Origin: Haematococcus lacustris
Taxonomy: Eukaryota > Chlorophyta > Chlorophyceae > Chlamydomonadales > Haematococcaceae
Reading direction: 5' to 3'
NCBI GenBank assembly: GCA_030144725.1
Contig: JASKMD010000016.1
Span: forward strand, 735,075 to 799,074
Length of the DNA: 64,000 nt
Under the pieces are notes generated by a model, which ran no database searches, was not told the DNA's origin, and saw nothing but the letters and a program-made list of their open reading frames with translations. The position numbers and the translations under genes were made by a program. Of the stretch, positions 34,651-45,837 are shown in pieces (the stretch's first letter is position 1; each line of letters begins with the position of its first letter).

Positions 34651-35537
34651 ACTGTTGAGTTGAAGCCCGGTGTAAGCAGCATGGCAGCGGGCCTGCGCAT
34701 GCCACACTGCTCACCCCCTGCTCACCCCATGCTCACTTCATGCTATGCTGCACCTGACACGCAACAGCTAATTTGTGGCTGCTCACACCATGCTATGCTT
34801 GTCACCACAACCTCTGATTCTTGGCTGCTCACACCATGCTCCACTCCTGTTCTTACTCTTGGCTGCTACCAATAGCGTGTGCCAAACCTCCCTGGTCTAG
34901 GCTCCATGTTGCAGGAGGGGAGGCAGGTCCTTGGCATTCTGAGAGGCGGTGTTGGAGACATGTAGGGTAGGATGGGAAGCATGTAAGGGGGGACTCGCTC
35001 CATGCCATTAAGTAGGGCGGGGAGGGGGCTATGGTGCGGCGCAGGCAAGTTCAAGGGGAGAGAGTTGACGCGGTGGTGGTGTGATGGTGGGAAGAGAATC
35101 AAACACATTGGAAGGAGAGGAGGCAGATGTGGTGACGGGGAAGTGCTAGTGGGCGTGCTAGTGTAATGCTGGCAGTGGGTGCAAACTACTTATTGGCAGG
35201 GGGCTATGCACTCATTGGCAAGTACACGGTCGGCGCCTCACGGTCTGCAACACCACTCTTGGCTGCACCTCCCTGATGTTGTTCTCACTACATGTTGTTC
35301 TTTGCTCACCCCTTGCGCGCTCCTGCTGAATGGTGCAGCTGTTGTTGTTGTGATGTATTACCTGTCTACCAGCTGCTAGCCAAGTATTGTTGCTATGTGT
35401 TGGCTACTGCTCCGTGCTGCGGCATGGCCATCAGGTCTCTTCACTACATGAGGCCGTAGGTAGTGTCCACGTGCCAATCCCTGGCACACCTGCTGCCTGT
35501 ATTGGCACTGCTACTGCCATTGTGTGTGCCTCAACAC
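34651..35537. other. No recognisable gene
   Basis: Contains loosely repeated CTCACACCATGCTATGCT motifs (34710-34840) and G-rich DNA. No coding signal I trust. Confidence 0.45.
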
Positions 35538-36099
35538 ATGGCGGTGGTGCTGACCTACCCAGAGCGCGTTACCCCTTACTACAGGGACAAGCTGGAGCAG
35601 TGCATAATCAATGGTGTGCATGAGCCAGGACCGAACCCTGGCCTACCTGCCCACCCACACACTTGACTACACGCGCCCCTACCCGCCTGCCCACCCCCCA
35701 ACCTGCCAACCTGCCCACATGCCTACCTGCCCACCTGCCCGGGCCCCCACCTGCCCGCCCCCCACCTGCCCCCCTCGCCCGCCCCCTCAAACGTAGCACC
35801 CGGTATGGGGCCCCCCTTTTTTTCAGCTACCGTCCGTATCTTCCTCAAGTTTGGTGACTGCCAGTGCATCGCCACTGAGCTCAAAGCCAGTGCACGCGGG
35901 TTAGGCTTGAGATGACATGCCTGCTGTATTGTTGCCCTGCTGCTTCACTGCCCCTGCTGCTTTGCCGAGGCTGTCTCTCCAGCCAGCCGCCTTCCGCCAG
36001 CCGCCGAACCCTACCCTTCCCTTGGCCCCATGGCTGCAGATAGGTAGCGTCATTGAGTGTCACCTTAAGGACGGTGACGTCATCCTGTTCAGCCGCTAA
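35538..36099 (+). CDS. Possible 3' exons of an unidentified gene
   Basis: Three stretches could be exons: VVLTYPERVTPYYRDKLEQC (about 35548-35608), ATVRIFLKFGDCQCIATELK (about 35826-35885, after TTTTTTTCAG) and IGSVIECHLKDGDVILFSR with TAA (about 36041-36099, after GGCTGCAG). They have normal composition and plausible splice borders, but the phases between them were not firmly established and no family is recognised. The next gene downstream is the cell-wall glycoprotein, so this could be a related extracellular protein; that is a guess. Confidence 0.3.
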
Positions 36100-37429
36100 C
36101 CCTGCACCGCATCTCCATCATGGCCTTCAGTGCCAAGGTCAGGCTCAGCCGTACGCAGCGCTTCAATGCGTGTAGGCAACTGGGGCGAGAGGGGGCTGTC
36201 TGGCAGGTGGGCAAGTGGGGCGAGAGGTGGGAAAGGTCTGGCAGGGCATTGAACGGGCAAGGAGTGTGGAGTTGGGGTGGGGGAGGGGGAGGACGGGATA
36301 CAGGCCGCTACCATCAACACCAGCTACAGCCAGTGTGACGGCTATGTCGCGGCCTTCAAGGTGGGCCCCCAGGGGGGCGATTAGGGTGTGAAGGGACCAC
36401 CAGGGTGGGCATGAATTGGGTGAGCTAAAGTGTGACATTTCACGAGTGAGATGAAGATTTGTAAAGTGGGACTAGCCACCCTGCACTGGCATTACTCGCC
36501 CCTCATCATGAGCTAGTGCGGCTCCAAGGGCTAATCCATCAACAAAGGAGGGGTTGGAGGGGGGAGGAGGGGTTGGAGGGGGAGGAGGGGGGAGAAGGGG
36601 AAGGAGGGGGAGGAGGGGTTGGAGGGGCAGGAGGGGGGAGGAGGGCGCAGGAGGCGGGGGAGGCGGGGAAGGAGGGAGAGAAACTCGACTGTGTGTTGCT
36701 GGTGGGTAACTGCAGCTACCGCAAGGAGGAGCTCGGGGGGATCAGGCCGTTGGTGTGGGCCACGGCTGCCGGATGGTGTGTGGTGCAGTGGGTGGGGTGT
36801 GTCAAACAGCAGAGCGTTGGCAGGCAAGCAACAGGGTGGTCATATAGGCGGTGCTGCGGCCTCTGGTCAGGGTTACTATACCCTGCAGCTCAGCCGTCTG
36901 TCCACAGAGGTGGAGTGAAGGGTGCAGTGGGAAGGGGGCCTAGTGCGTGCAGAGAATGGGCGCCGATTTGCCAGTGTGATTGAATGCAGTTGCGGAATTG
37001 AAGAATGGTCAGGACTCCCGACCTCTTTCTTTGACCTCGTCTCATTCAGCATGATGTTTTAAAATTACAAGCTATTGTCATGCACCGTCGTGCAACTCCT
37101 AGCGATGGCCCGTGACAGGTTAGGTACACCTAACCTGCACCGCTGAAACTAACACGATAGTCGTATCGCCATGGACCTGACTAGACTAGTTAGTAGACTA
37201 TGGCAAGATTTGATTGAACAGGAAAGACACTAGGTGAAAATGAGGTTGGGGTTTTTCCATTTATATGCACAGTGTGGCCGGCGTAACCTTGGCAGGTCAG
37301 GTCAAGCGAGACTAGGCTGCAACAGGCAGGTAAGGCTAGGGCGGCAGTAGGAGGAGAGGTACATCTACCAAGTGGGAGGTGTACAGGGGCAGGTACGGTG
37401 TGATCAGTGAGACGTATTGTTTACTGAGA
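36100..37429. other. Purine-rich tract and unassigned DNA
   Basis: A GGGGAG-type purine tract runs about 36545-36675. The rest has no recognisable gene. It is presumably upstream sequence of the glycoprotein gene, but no promoter motif is evident. Confidence 0.5.
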
Positions 37430-40400
37430 ATGTCAATGTCAAAGAGGCTGTTCAGAACGTCAGTAGCTATGCCTGATCGTTGTCGTTGCCTGGCTATGTC
37501 TTACACCGCCCTGCTCGCCTGGCTTATGGTCTTCGGTAAGCTGTTGCTGCCAGGTCGCCTGTAGCTGGCAAACTCACAACAACCCAGCTTCGATGCAGCC
37601 ATTGCACGCAGCTGCTCGAGCTGCCACTGACACTGCTACTAAAGCTTAACCACGATACGCTATCGGCATCCCAGCTGTGACTGCCGCAGGCGTATCTGCG
37701 CAACCCACGGGCATAGTGCGCGCGCCTTCACCCCCAATCCTGGCACCTCGGCCTCCTACCCCATCGCTGTCAACTCCGCCGCCTCAGCTATCCAATGCGG
37801 CGGGAAACCCGCTTCTCATAACTTTGTACGGCCTAGACCTTTGGTCACTTTTGACCAGCTGGGGCTCGGGCATCCAAGCTCTGCTCGAGGCACAGCCGTC
37901 ACCCAGCCTGAGTCTGCAGGGCCTCTCTGCCCCGGGCATGTGCGCCTCCCAGCTGCTGGCCCTCAACACCACCGCCCTGCTCAACACCTCGCTCACAGCC
38001 CAGGAGCTGATGCCGGGCCTGGGCTACTTTGCAATGGATGTGAGTGGTCGTCATTGCCTCTCTGGCCCCATTGCTTCCCATGCTTGGCTGCCCACTCTTA
38101 CCGCACATTACCTCTTGGCCTGCAACCGCTCCACCTCTAGCTTCCCCCTGTGGTTGCAGGTGGCCCAGCTGCTGCGTGACTACCTGAATGACAGCAGTAT
38201 CGTGGTGCAGGTGGCAGACTTCTGCGCCGGCAACCGCACTGTTGCCCCCTTCATTGACAACAAAACCCTGGTCAACGGCCCCTGGCCCACACTGAACGTC
38301 ACCATCAGCTTCATCACCACGGAGCCTGAGAGGTGGGTGTTGTATTGGCTGAGTTGTGCCCGGACCAAGGGAGGCAGACTGGCCTCCCCTCAACCCCTCC
38401 ACCCCTGGCCCCTGGCACCCAATAAGCACCTCCCTGCTGCTTCACGTGCTGGTCATGCATTTACCCTCTGTTGATGCCATGTCATTAACCATATGCCATA
38501 TGCAGTCCCGGCTGTGAATCCAAGCTGAGCCCCAGTGCCTGCAGGCTGTCCTCCCCCACTAGCCCCCTGAGGCGGCTGCCGATGAACTGGTGCGTGTCAG
38601 CCCTGGAGGCCTGACCTTGTGCCTGCCTCATGGTGAGGGTGCTGACGATGATGAGTCAGGCATCATGTGGTCCCTGCTGGCCCTGCTGCTTGCCTGCAGC
38701 CGGGGCTCCCTGACAGCCAGGGACTCACTGGGCTTCTTCACCCGCTATGGCATGCCCTTCCACCGCTGCCAGGCCTCACTGCTACCCAATTCCCCGCCCC
38801 CCTCACCCTCGCCCCCCCAGCCCTCCCCACCTCCCTCACCCTCACCCCCAGCGCCCCCCCCGTGAGTCAAGCACTGCCTTCGTTGCTGTTGGTGCAGCTG
38901 TGGTGCCCTCACCCCTGGTCTGATGCTGCCACCCACTCAGTAGTGGGCTGTTACACGCTGTTGCAACAGTGTGGTCTGCAATGAACGGTGTACTCAACCA
39001 TGGGCAGGCCCCTGCACATCACTTGCAAAGGTGTCAACGCGCTTCATGCAAGAGTGCTGCCGAGCACCACCACAGGTCAAAGTGTCCAAGGAGCTTGCTG
39101 ACTTCACTGTGTCATCTGCCTCTGGTGGCGGTGCATCTCAGCATTGTGCGTGTCGCTGTACTCTGATGCAGGCCAGCACCAGCACCCCCTAGCCCCGGGC
39201 CCCCTCCTGCCCCTCCCTCACCCCCTTCACCAGCACCTCCCAGCCCCAGCCCCAGCCCCCCCCCTCCCAGCCCGTTTCCCCCGCGCCCACCTCAGCCCCC
39301 CCCCTCTCCACCGCTGCCGCCCGCCAACTCCCAGCTGCTGACCCCCCCGGTGGGTGAGCCCCGCTGCCAGCCTGCCCGAGATTCCAGTCTGGCCAGACAC
39401 TTGCACCCATCGCACACGCACATATCATCAATAGCATAGAACAAAGTCATGTTGAGCTTAAGGCTACACGGTTGCTTAAGGCTACACGATTGCTGCCGCT
39501 TATTGAGGCCATGTTGCTGCCTCCCTTGCAGATGCCACCAAGTCCTTCCCCTTCCCCCTCACCCCCCCCCCCTCCCTCGCCTGCCCCCCCCCCACCGTCA
39601 CCTGCCCCCCCTCCACCGTCACCTGCCCCCCCCCCACCCTCGCCTGCCCCCCCCCCACCGTCACCTGCCCCCCCCCCACCGTCACCTGCCCCCCCTCCAC
39701 CGTCACCTGCCCCCCCCCCACCCTCGCCTGCCCCCCCCCCACCGTCACCTGCCCCCCCCCCACCCTCGCCTGCCCCCCCCCCCACCGTCACCTGCCCCCC
39801 CCCCACCGTCACCTGCGCCCCCCCCACCCTCGCCTGCCCCCCCCCCACCCTCGCCTGCCCCCCCCCCACCCTCGCCTGCCCCCCCCCCCACCCTCGCCTG
39901 CCCCCCCCCCACCCTCGCCTGCCCCCCCCCCCACCCTCGCCTGCCCCCCCCCCACCCTCGCCTGCCCCCCCCCCCACCCTCGCCTGCCCCCCCCCCCACC
40001 CTCGCCTGCCCCCCCCCCACCGTCACCTGCCCCCCCCCCACCCTCGCCTGCCCCCCCCCCACCGTCACCTGCCCCCCCCCCACCCTCGCCTGCCCCCCCC
40101 CCACCGTCACCTGCCCCCCCCCCACCGTCACCTGCGCCCCCCCCACCCTCGCCTGCCCCCCCCCCACCCTCGCCTGCCCCCCCCCCCACCGTCACCTGCC
40201 CCCCCCCCACCCTCGCCTGCCCCCCCCCCACCGTCACCTGCCCCCCCCCCACCGTCACCTGCGCCCCCCCCACCCTCGCCTGCCCCCCCCCCACCCTCGC
40301 CTGCCCCCCCCCCACCCTCGCCTGCCCCCCCCCCACCGTCACCTGCCCCCCCACCACCCTCGCCTGCCCCCCCCCCACCGTCACCTGCCCCCCCCCCACC

Positions 40401-42746
40401 GTCACCTGCGCCCCCCCCACCGTCACCTGCCCCCCCCCCACCCTCGCCTGCCCCCCCCCCACCGTCACCTGCCCCCCCCCCACCCTCGCCTGCCCCCCCC
40501 CCACCGTCACCTGCCCCCCCCCCACCGTCACCTGCGCCCCCCCCACCCTCGCCTGCCCCCCCCCCACCCTCGCCTGCCCCCCCCCCCACCGTCACCTGCC
40601 CCCCCCCCACCCTCGCCTGCCCCCCCCCCACCGTCACCTGCCCCCCCCCCACCGTCACCTGCGCCCCCCCCACCCTCGCCTGCCCCCCCCCCACCCTCGC
40701 CTGCCCCCCCCCCACCCTCGCCTGCCCCCCCCCCACCGTCACCTGCCCCCCCACCACCCTCGCCTGCCCCCCCCCCACCGTCACCTGCCCCCCCCCCACC
40801 GTCACCTGCGCCCCCCCCACCCTCGCCTGCCCCCCCCCCACCCTCGCCTGCCCCCCCCCCACCGTCACCTGCCCCCCCACCACCGTCACCTGCGCCCCCC
40901 CCACCCTCGCCTGCCCCCCCCCCACCCTCGCCTGCCCCCCCCCCACCGTCACCTGCCCCCCCCCCACCCTCGCCTGCCCCCCCCCCACCGTCACCTGCCC
41001 CCCCCCCACCGTCACCTGCGCCCCCCCCACCCTCGCCTGCCCCCCCCCCACCCTCGCCTGCCCCCCCCCCACCCTCGCCTGCCCCCCCCCCACCCTCGCC
41101 TGCCCCCCCCCCACCCTCGCCTGCCCCCCCCCCACCCTCGCCTGCCCCCCCCCCACCCTCGCCTGCCCCCCCCCCACCCTCGCCTGCCCCCCCCCCACCC
41201 TCGCCTGCCCCCCCCCCACCGTCACCTGCCCCCCCCCCACCCTCGCCTGCCCCCCCCCCACCGTCGCCTGCCCCCCCCCCACCGTCACCTGCCCCCCCCC
41301 CACCGTCACCTGCCCCCCCCCCACCCTCACCTGCCCCCCCCCCACCGTCACCTGGACCCCCCCCACCGTCGCCTGCCCCCCCCCCACCCTCGCCTGACCC
41401 CCCCCCACCCTCGCCTGACCCCCCCCCACCCTCGCCTGACCCCCCCCCACCGTCACCTGCCCCCCCCCCACCCTCACCTGCCCCCCCCCCACCCTCACCT
41501 GCCCCCCCCCCACCGTCACCTGCCCCCCCCCCATCACCTGCCCCCCCCCCACCCTCACCTGCCCCCCCTCCCCCCTCGCCTGCACCCCCCCCTCCCTCAC
41601 CTGCACCCCCCCCTCCCTCGCCTAGACCCCCCTTTCCCTCACCTGCCCCCCCTCCTCCCCCACCTACACCCCCTCCCCCCTCACCCCCCAACCCCCGTCC
41701 CCCACCCCCACCCCCTCCTCCCTTGCCAACAGCTTGTGCCAACATAGCAACAGTCTGGCTCCCATCACCTGGTAGGTGGGCAGCAGGCACAGGTGGTTCG
41801 CTGCATCACCAACAGCTCTGCTAGCTCCACCACCGTCAGCCTGTGTGGGGCATTGTGCTGTGCAGGACAGAGCGTTATGGTAATTGGCTCAGACCCTGCG
41901 ACCAGCCGGATTGTCTACAATACAACTCCTTACCCCGGCGTATTGTTTGGCCCCATCCCAGGCAATGGCAGAAGCGTCACCTTCACCACCTGCTTTTCAG
42001 GTGCTGCGGGCCGCCTGGTCAGCTCAGCCAGACCAGGGTGCTGTCTAGCTGAGCCTGGTGCATCACCTCATGCTCACAGTAGCGCTGCAATCTTGTGCCC
42101 ATTGGCAATAGCTCCTGGCGAGATGGTGTTGTTGGCCGCGGTGGTGGCTGCAGAGAACATTGCTTGGGATTCTTATCTTGAGTTGTTTGAGGCTGCCAAT
42201 ACTACGGGTCTTAGATATTGTGGTGGCCCATTCGACTTCCCGGTGGGTGCCTGCCACCGCCCTGCCACCGCCCTGCCTCCGCCCCTGCCATAGCTCTTGC
42301 CTGCTGTTGGTAGCGGCAGGGCTCAGGCCTGACTTCTCATAGGTGGATCTCCCTCCCATCTGGGTCACCCCTATCATCACACTTGCTGTAGTGGCTAATG
42401 ACGATGGCAGAGAAGCAAGGCTTGGCATGCAGAGGTGGTGTTGTTGTGGCATATGGATAGCATGCTGCACCACCTGCCATTGCCATGCTGCCCTTGCTGT
42501 ACTAGACCCCGCCGCCCTGACGACTTGTGTCTAGGGGTTCTGGCACTCCACCGCCTGCCCGCTTGCTTGGTTGTGCAGGTGGCCGCCAATGACAACATCT
42601 TCCCGTCTCCCTGCAACTTTGGCCCAGGACTGTCCACCATGACCTACACCCTGAGGACTGGGACGACCTATTGGGTGGTGAGCACCCCTTAGTTGTGGGG
42701 CAACTGCCTGCTGCTCACCACCATTGCCGCCCACCACCAGGCCTAA
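37430..42746 (+). CDS. Secreted hydroxyproline-rich cell-wall glycoprotein with (SPAPPPP)n rod
   Basis: Likely an extracellular-matrix protein. Exons with consistent phases: 37430-37535, 37690-38039, 38160-38332, 38506-38589, 38700-38861, one from 38970 (end uncertain), the rod 39532-41771, then 41866-42000, 42154-42242, 42579-42677 and 42741-42746. The start ATG at 37430 gives a signal peptide (YTALLAWLMVFGVSAQ). The N-terminal globular part has many N-glycosylation sequons (NTT, NTS, NDS, NRT, NKT, NVT) and cysteines. The rod is Ser-Pro-Ala-Pro4 repeats, a hydroxyproline substrate. The C-terminal domain (GQSVMVIGSDPATSRIVYN, SVTFTTCFS, WDSYLELFEA, AANDN, MTYTLRTGTTYW) resembles secreted beta-sandwich PPC-type domains. 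One-nucleotide changes in C-runs shift frame inside the rod, by assembly error or real. It is not clearly a pherophorin domain. Confidence 0.75.
39532..41690 (+). repeat. 21-bp minisatellite encoding the Pro-rich rod
   Basis: About 100 copies of a 21-bp unit in two main variants (CACCGTCACCTGCC or CACCCTCGCCTGCC followed by C7-C10). The variants alternate in higher-order blocks repeated several times. C-run length varies, switching the frame between SPAPPPP, TVTCPPP/TLACPPP and HRHLPPP/HPRLPPP; all three stay free of stops. Confidence 0.95.
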
Positions 42747-43234
42747 TTCAGCACATATCTCCCTTCAGCGAAAGGGGTGCGTTTTCTAGGATCCCAATTT
42801 GTTGGACAGTTGCTAATTCCCTGCTTCCCCCCCCCCTCTTTGGGCGGTGGCACAACAGATGTTGGCATAAAACACATGCTTTTTAGTAAGCAACAGCTTA
42901 GACAGTGTTTCGTGCACGCATCACTCACTCAGCCACATTAGTAACAGTGTTTTTAAGAATCGCGGCCAAAGTACGTCGAATGTCAATTTTGGTAACGACT
43001 TCGTGCATAGGAATAATTAAGCCTCCCACCCCATTGATTTCGCATCAAAACCATATGATCCACTTAGTCCATGGTCTTGGCCTCTCCTTTAGTGGCCTTA
43101 TCACCTGACCACGTCACATGGAGCACTGAACCTCGCTCACATATTCATGGTCCTCCCATGCTGCTGCTTTGGCCAAAGCAAGCACACCGCCTTGGCCGGC
43201 TGCACGTGTATGAGCAGTCGCCCCTCCCCTCGAC
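42747..43234. other. No recognisable gene
   Basis: Intergenic sequence between the glycoprotein gene and the telomere-like array. TTAGTAACA...TTTTTAAGAATCG (about 42941-42965) has a faint relative at about 47218-47245. Confidence 0.45.
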
Positions 43235-43403
43235 AGGGTAGGGGTAGGGGTAGGGGTAGGGGTAGGGGTAGGGGTAGGGGTAGGGGTAGGGGTAGGGGTA
43301 GGGGTAGGGGTAGGGGTAGGGGTAGGGGTAGGGGTAGGGGTAGGGGTAAGGGTAGGGTAGGGGTTAGGGTTAGGGTTATAATTAGGGTTAGGGTTAGGGT
43401 TAG
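43235..43403. repeat. Interstitial telomere-like array (TAGGGG)n to (TTAGGG)n
   Basis: About 19 copies of TAGGGG grade through TAAGGG and TAGGG into TTAGGG units, with one TTATAA interruption, and stop at 43403 where transposase-like DNA begins. The G-rich strand is the plus strand. Confidence 0.93.
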
Positions 43404-44190
43404 CGTGCAACAAGCAGCTTGTCTAGGTCATAGCCGCGTGCCACACATGTGCGCTTGTAGTCAGGCAAGAGGACACGCTCGAAAAGCTGCATGTGGTTGT
43501 CCTCCGTCGCCCAGTGGGACGGTGTGGCGGTGACATTATGACCTGCTGCATCTGCTGCCACTCGAGCTGCCAAGGGTTGCCATGCCTTCACATGCTTTAG
43601 CTTGCCACCGGGGGTGTTGAGGTCGGTCTTGCCCTCGTAGATCAGCTGCATTGGCAAGACATGCTCAGAGGCATTAACAATGAGGCACACTTATGCCCTT
43701 CTTCTGCTCAGAGGTGCCACGTACACCTGCTTGCCGCCCTGCTTACTGAGCGTAGTGCTGCCGGCCATGGGTGCGAAGAAATCAAATGTCTCGTCCATGG
43801 AGTAGAAGAGTTCAGGGGGGACTCCCTTGGCAAACACGAGAAGTGCTGCCTGCATGTTCATGTCATCCACCAGACGCCGCCAATTGGCAGGGAGGTGCTG
43901 GCTGTCTCCGGTCCCTTTCCTGCAAGGCATGTCCATACAATGTGTGGGCTATGTACGGAAACTGCACATGAAGCTACTCACCTTGTCACCCAATTGAACT
44001 GGTGCTTTAAGAAGTCACGCACGAAGTGAGCTGACAGGTACAGCGGACCACCATTGCTTGCTAGAAGTTGGGGCTCCCTCTGCTGAAAGGCAGCCATCAT
44101 GATATTGCGCGCCGTCACATGGTTCGGGGCAACACCCCTTTCCCGCAGAGCCTAAAGGCGGTCCTTGATCTCAACCTATATGAACGGCCC
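43400..44190 (-). pseudogene. DDE_1 (pogo/jerky-like) transposase relic, cut by telomeric repeats
   Basis: On the minus strand: an N-terminal part (PNHVTARNIMMAAFQQREPQ, LYLSAHFVRDFLKHQFNWVT), a short GT-AG intron (about 43996-43931), then KGTGDSQHLPANWRRLVDDM, the first catalytic-Asp motif YSMDETFDFFAP, CLIVNASEHVLPMQLIYEGK and TPSHWATEDNHMQLFERVLL. This order matches DDE_1 transposases of Tc1/mariner-related pogo elements. In-frame stops occur at about 44155 (TAG) and 43693-43691 (TAA). The frame ends at KLLVAR, with its stop TAA (43402-43400) supplied by the first telomeric repeat, so the later catalytic Asp motifs are gone. The element is dead and truncated. Confidence 0.75.
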
Positions 44191-44226
44191 GCATGCACTA
44201 TGCTGGGTTAACATTGGCCAGCATCA

Positions 44227-44511
44227 CACTCCCAGGACTTAGTCCCTGCATTTGTCCCTGCATTTGACCGACCTTGTCTGATCAGGCTGAAATTTTGATA
44301 GATGGTAGTTTGCAGAAAATAACATATATTTTTCACAAAATGCATTTTAACAAAATCAACAGCTGTTGCGATGTGGCCCGCAACATATCCCTTTATTTTT
44401 CCCGAAATATCTATTTTATTTCCTGCAAACTACCATCTATCAAAATTTCAGCCCGATCGGACAAGGTCGGTCAAATGCAGGGACAAATGCAGGGACTGAG
44501 TTCTAGGAGTG
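44227..44511. mobile_element. MITE with about 100-bp terminal inverted repeats, copy 1
   Basis: 285 bp. The left end CACTCCCAGGACTTAGTCCC + TGCATTTGTCCCTGCATTTG + ACCGACCTTGTC is matched in reverse complement at the right end up to GGAGTG at 44511, and the pairing continues to GCTGAAATTTTGATAGATGG + TAGTTTGCAG. It has no coding capacity. Possible 2-bp target duplication CA. A diverged relative lies at 45077-45421. Confidence 0.85.
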
Positions 44512-44636
44512 CAAAAGCAGCAACCATTAATAACATTAGCAACCTCTTGCACCTTCAATAGGAAGAAGTTGCCAAGCGTGGCTCTCCTGCTAGCGGTGGG
44601 AACACGGTGGTGTCCTGCGCCCAGGAATTGCAATAG

Positions 44637-44840
44637 TTGAATCGGGAAAAGTAAACATTGTTTTGGCTCGGGAAAGAGTATTTGATTGTAGTCTTCGAGG
44701 CCTCGCGAATCAAAAGGGAGAGTACGGTAATCATTCCCGATTTCCACAAAGCAACTCTCCCTTTTGATTCGCGAGGCCTCGAGAACTAAAAGTAAATACT
44801 CTTTCCCGAGCCAAAACAATGTTTACTTTTCCCGATTCAA
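44637..44840. repeat. Long near-perfect hairpin (arms of about 87 bp)
   Basis: Left arm 44637-44723 (TTGAATCGGGAAAAGTAAAC ... GGCCTCGCGAATCAAAAGGG) and right arm 44754-44840 are near-perfect complements around a 30-nt loop. The loop sequence AATCATTCCCGATTTCCACA recurs just outside the right arm (about 44839-44858). Transcription would give a long double-stranded RNA. Confidence 0.9.
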
Positions 44841-45076
44841 TCATTCCCGATTTCCACAAGGACAAAAAGCGATTCGGGATAGGGAATCAAAAGTGTGAGT
44901 ACGGTAGGGCTAGTGCCCTTGCTAGGAGGTTAAGTTCACCCAAGGGCACCATGCGAAGCCCCGCACTTGCGCCATGAACTGCTGGTTCTAGTCTGACCTC
45001 AACAAGCGGTCCTCATCCTGACCTGTTCGGGGCTTCCAGCCTTCAGGCCTGTTGGGCTTGCTGTTGTCAAGCCCAT

Positions 45077-45421
45077 CACTCCTACAACTCAACCCGTGCA
45101 TTTGTCCCTGCACTTTGCCGACCTTGCCTGATCGGGCTGAAACTTTGATAGATGGTAGTTTATAAATTATAAAACATAATTCTCAAGAAAAGTATTCTGA
45201 AAAGATCAAAAGCTGTTGCGCTGTGGCCCGCAACCTATCCCTGCACTCATCCCTGCACTTACGTCACAAGGCCACAGCGCAGCCGCCTTTGATATATGTA
45301 GAATATTTTGTCTGAAAAATATGTTTTTATTTCTGCAAAGTACCATCCATCAAAATTTAAGCCCGATCGGACAAGGTCGGTAAAATGCAGGGACAAATGC
45401 AGGGGTTACGTTCTATGAGTG
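45077..45421. mobile_element. MITE, copy 2
   Basis: 345 bp, related to the 44227-44511 element: CACTCCTACAACTCAACC start, TGCATTTGTCCCTGCAC, GATAGATGGTAGTTT, and a right end complementary to it. The middle differs and contains a second internal inverted repeat (GCTGTTGCGCTGTGGCC against GGCCACAGCGCAGC). Possible 2-bp target duplication AT. The right end abuts the gene relic at 45424. Confidence 0.8.
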
Positions 45422-45423
45422 AT

Positions 45424-45783
45424 CTCTCATGGGGCTGGGGGCTGGTGTGGAACTCATCAAGTGTCACCGCCTTGCCACGCAACCTGTTTGTTGGCTTGCC
45501 GCTGTTGAGCCTCTCCACCACCTTGCCGGCAGGACGGCCATGGTCCCGGCCGGCCATGGCACCACGACGGCCATGGCACCAGCCGGCAGGACGGCCATGG
45601 CCCCCCACCCACCTCGCATGCCAATGCCAACATTGCCAAAGAACACTAACAACTGCTTGCGGTAGCCTATGGCTGCCCCTTGCAGTGTGCTGATGCACGC
45701 TTCGCAACCTGTAGTGGGGGTGGTGACCTTGCGTTTAGGCTGCACTGAGCTCAGGTAGGTCTCACCTGGGATGTCCAGCATCA
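45424..45783 (-). pseudogene. Possible Fanzor/TnpB-like relic
   Basis: The minus strand encodes MLDIPGETYLSSVQPKRKVT, TPTTGCEACISTLQGAAIGY + RKQLLVFFGNVGIGMRGGWG, then an in-place expansion of a CGGCCATGG-type repeat (about 45530-45605) that changes frame, then KVVERLNSGKPTNRLRGK + AVTLDEFHTSPQP. The FFGN...GGWG and V-x-DEF-x-TS pattern recalls the C-terminal part of eukaryotic Fanzor proteins (TnpB homologues), where TS is followed by CxxC zinc-binding pairs; those cysteines are absent. The assignment comes from motif memory only and is uncertain. The relic is short, frame-broken and bordered by a MITE. Confidence 0.4.
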
Positions 45784-45825
45784 GTTTGCACGGGCATTAC
45801 ACCAACACGCAGCATGGCAATGGTA

Positions 45826-45837
45826 TGGCATTGCACC
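45826..45837. repeat. Target-site duplication, left
   Basis: TGGCATTGCACC, repeated at 46229-46240 after the SINE-like element. Confidence 0.85.

Noticed and set aside
37430..38861. Pherophorin domain at the N-terminus of the cell-wall protein
   Set aside because: Signal peptide, cysteines and glycosylation sites fit a wall protein, but I could not match the typical pherophorin cysteine pattern, so only the general class is given.
39447..41790. Long minus-strand Gly-rich or GGGQVTV frames opposite the cell-wall gene rod
   Set aside because: Shadow of the Pro-rich repeat on the other strand; the plus-strand gene has a signal peptide, consistent introns and a C-terminal domain.
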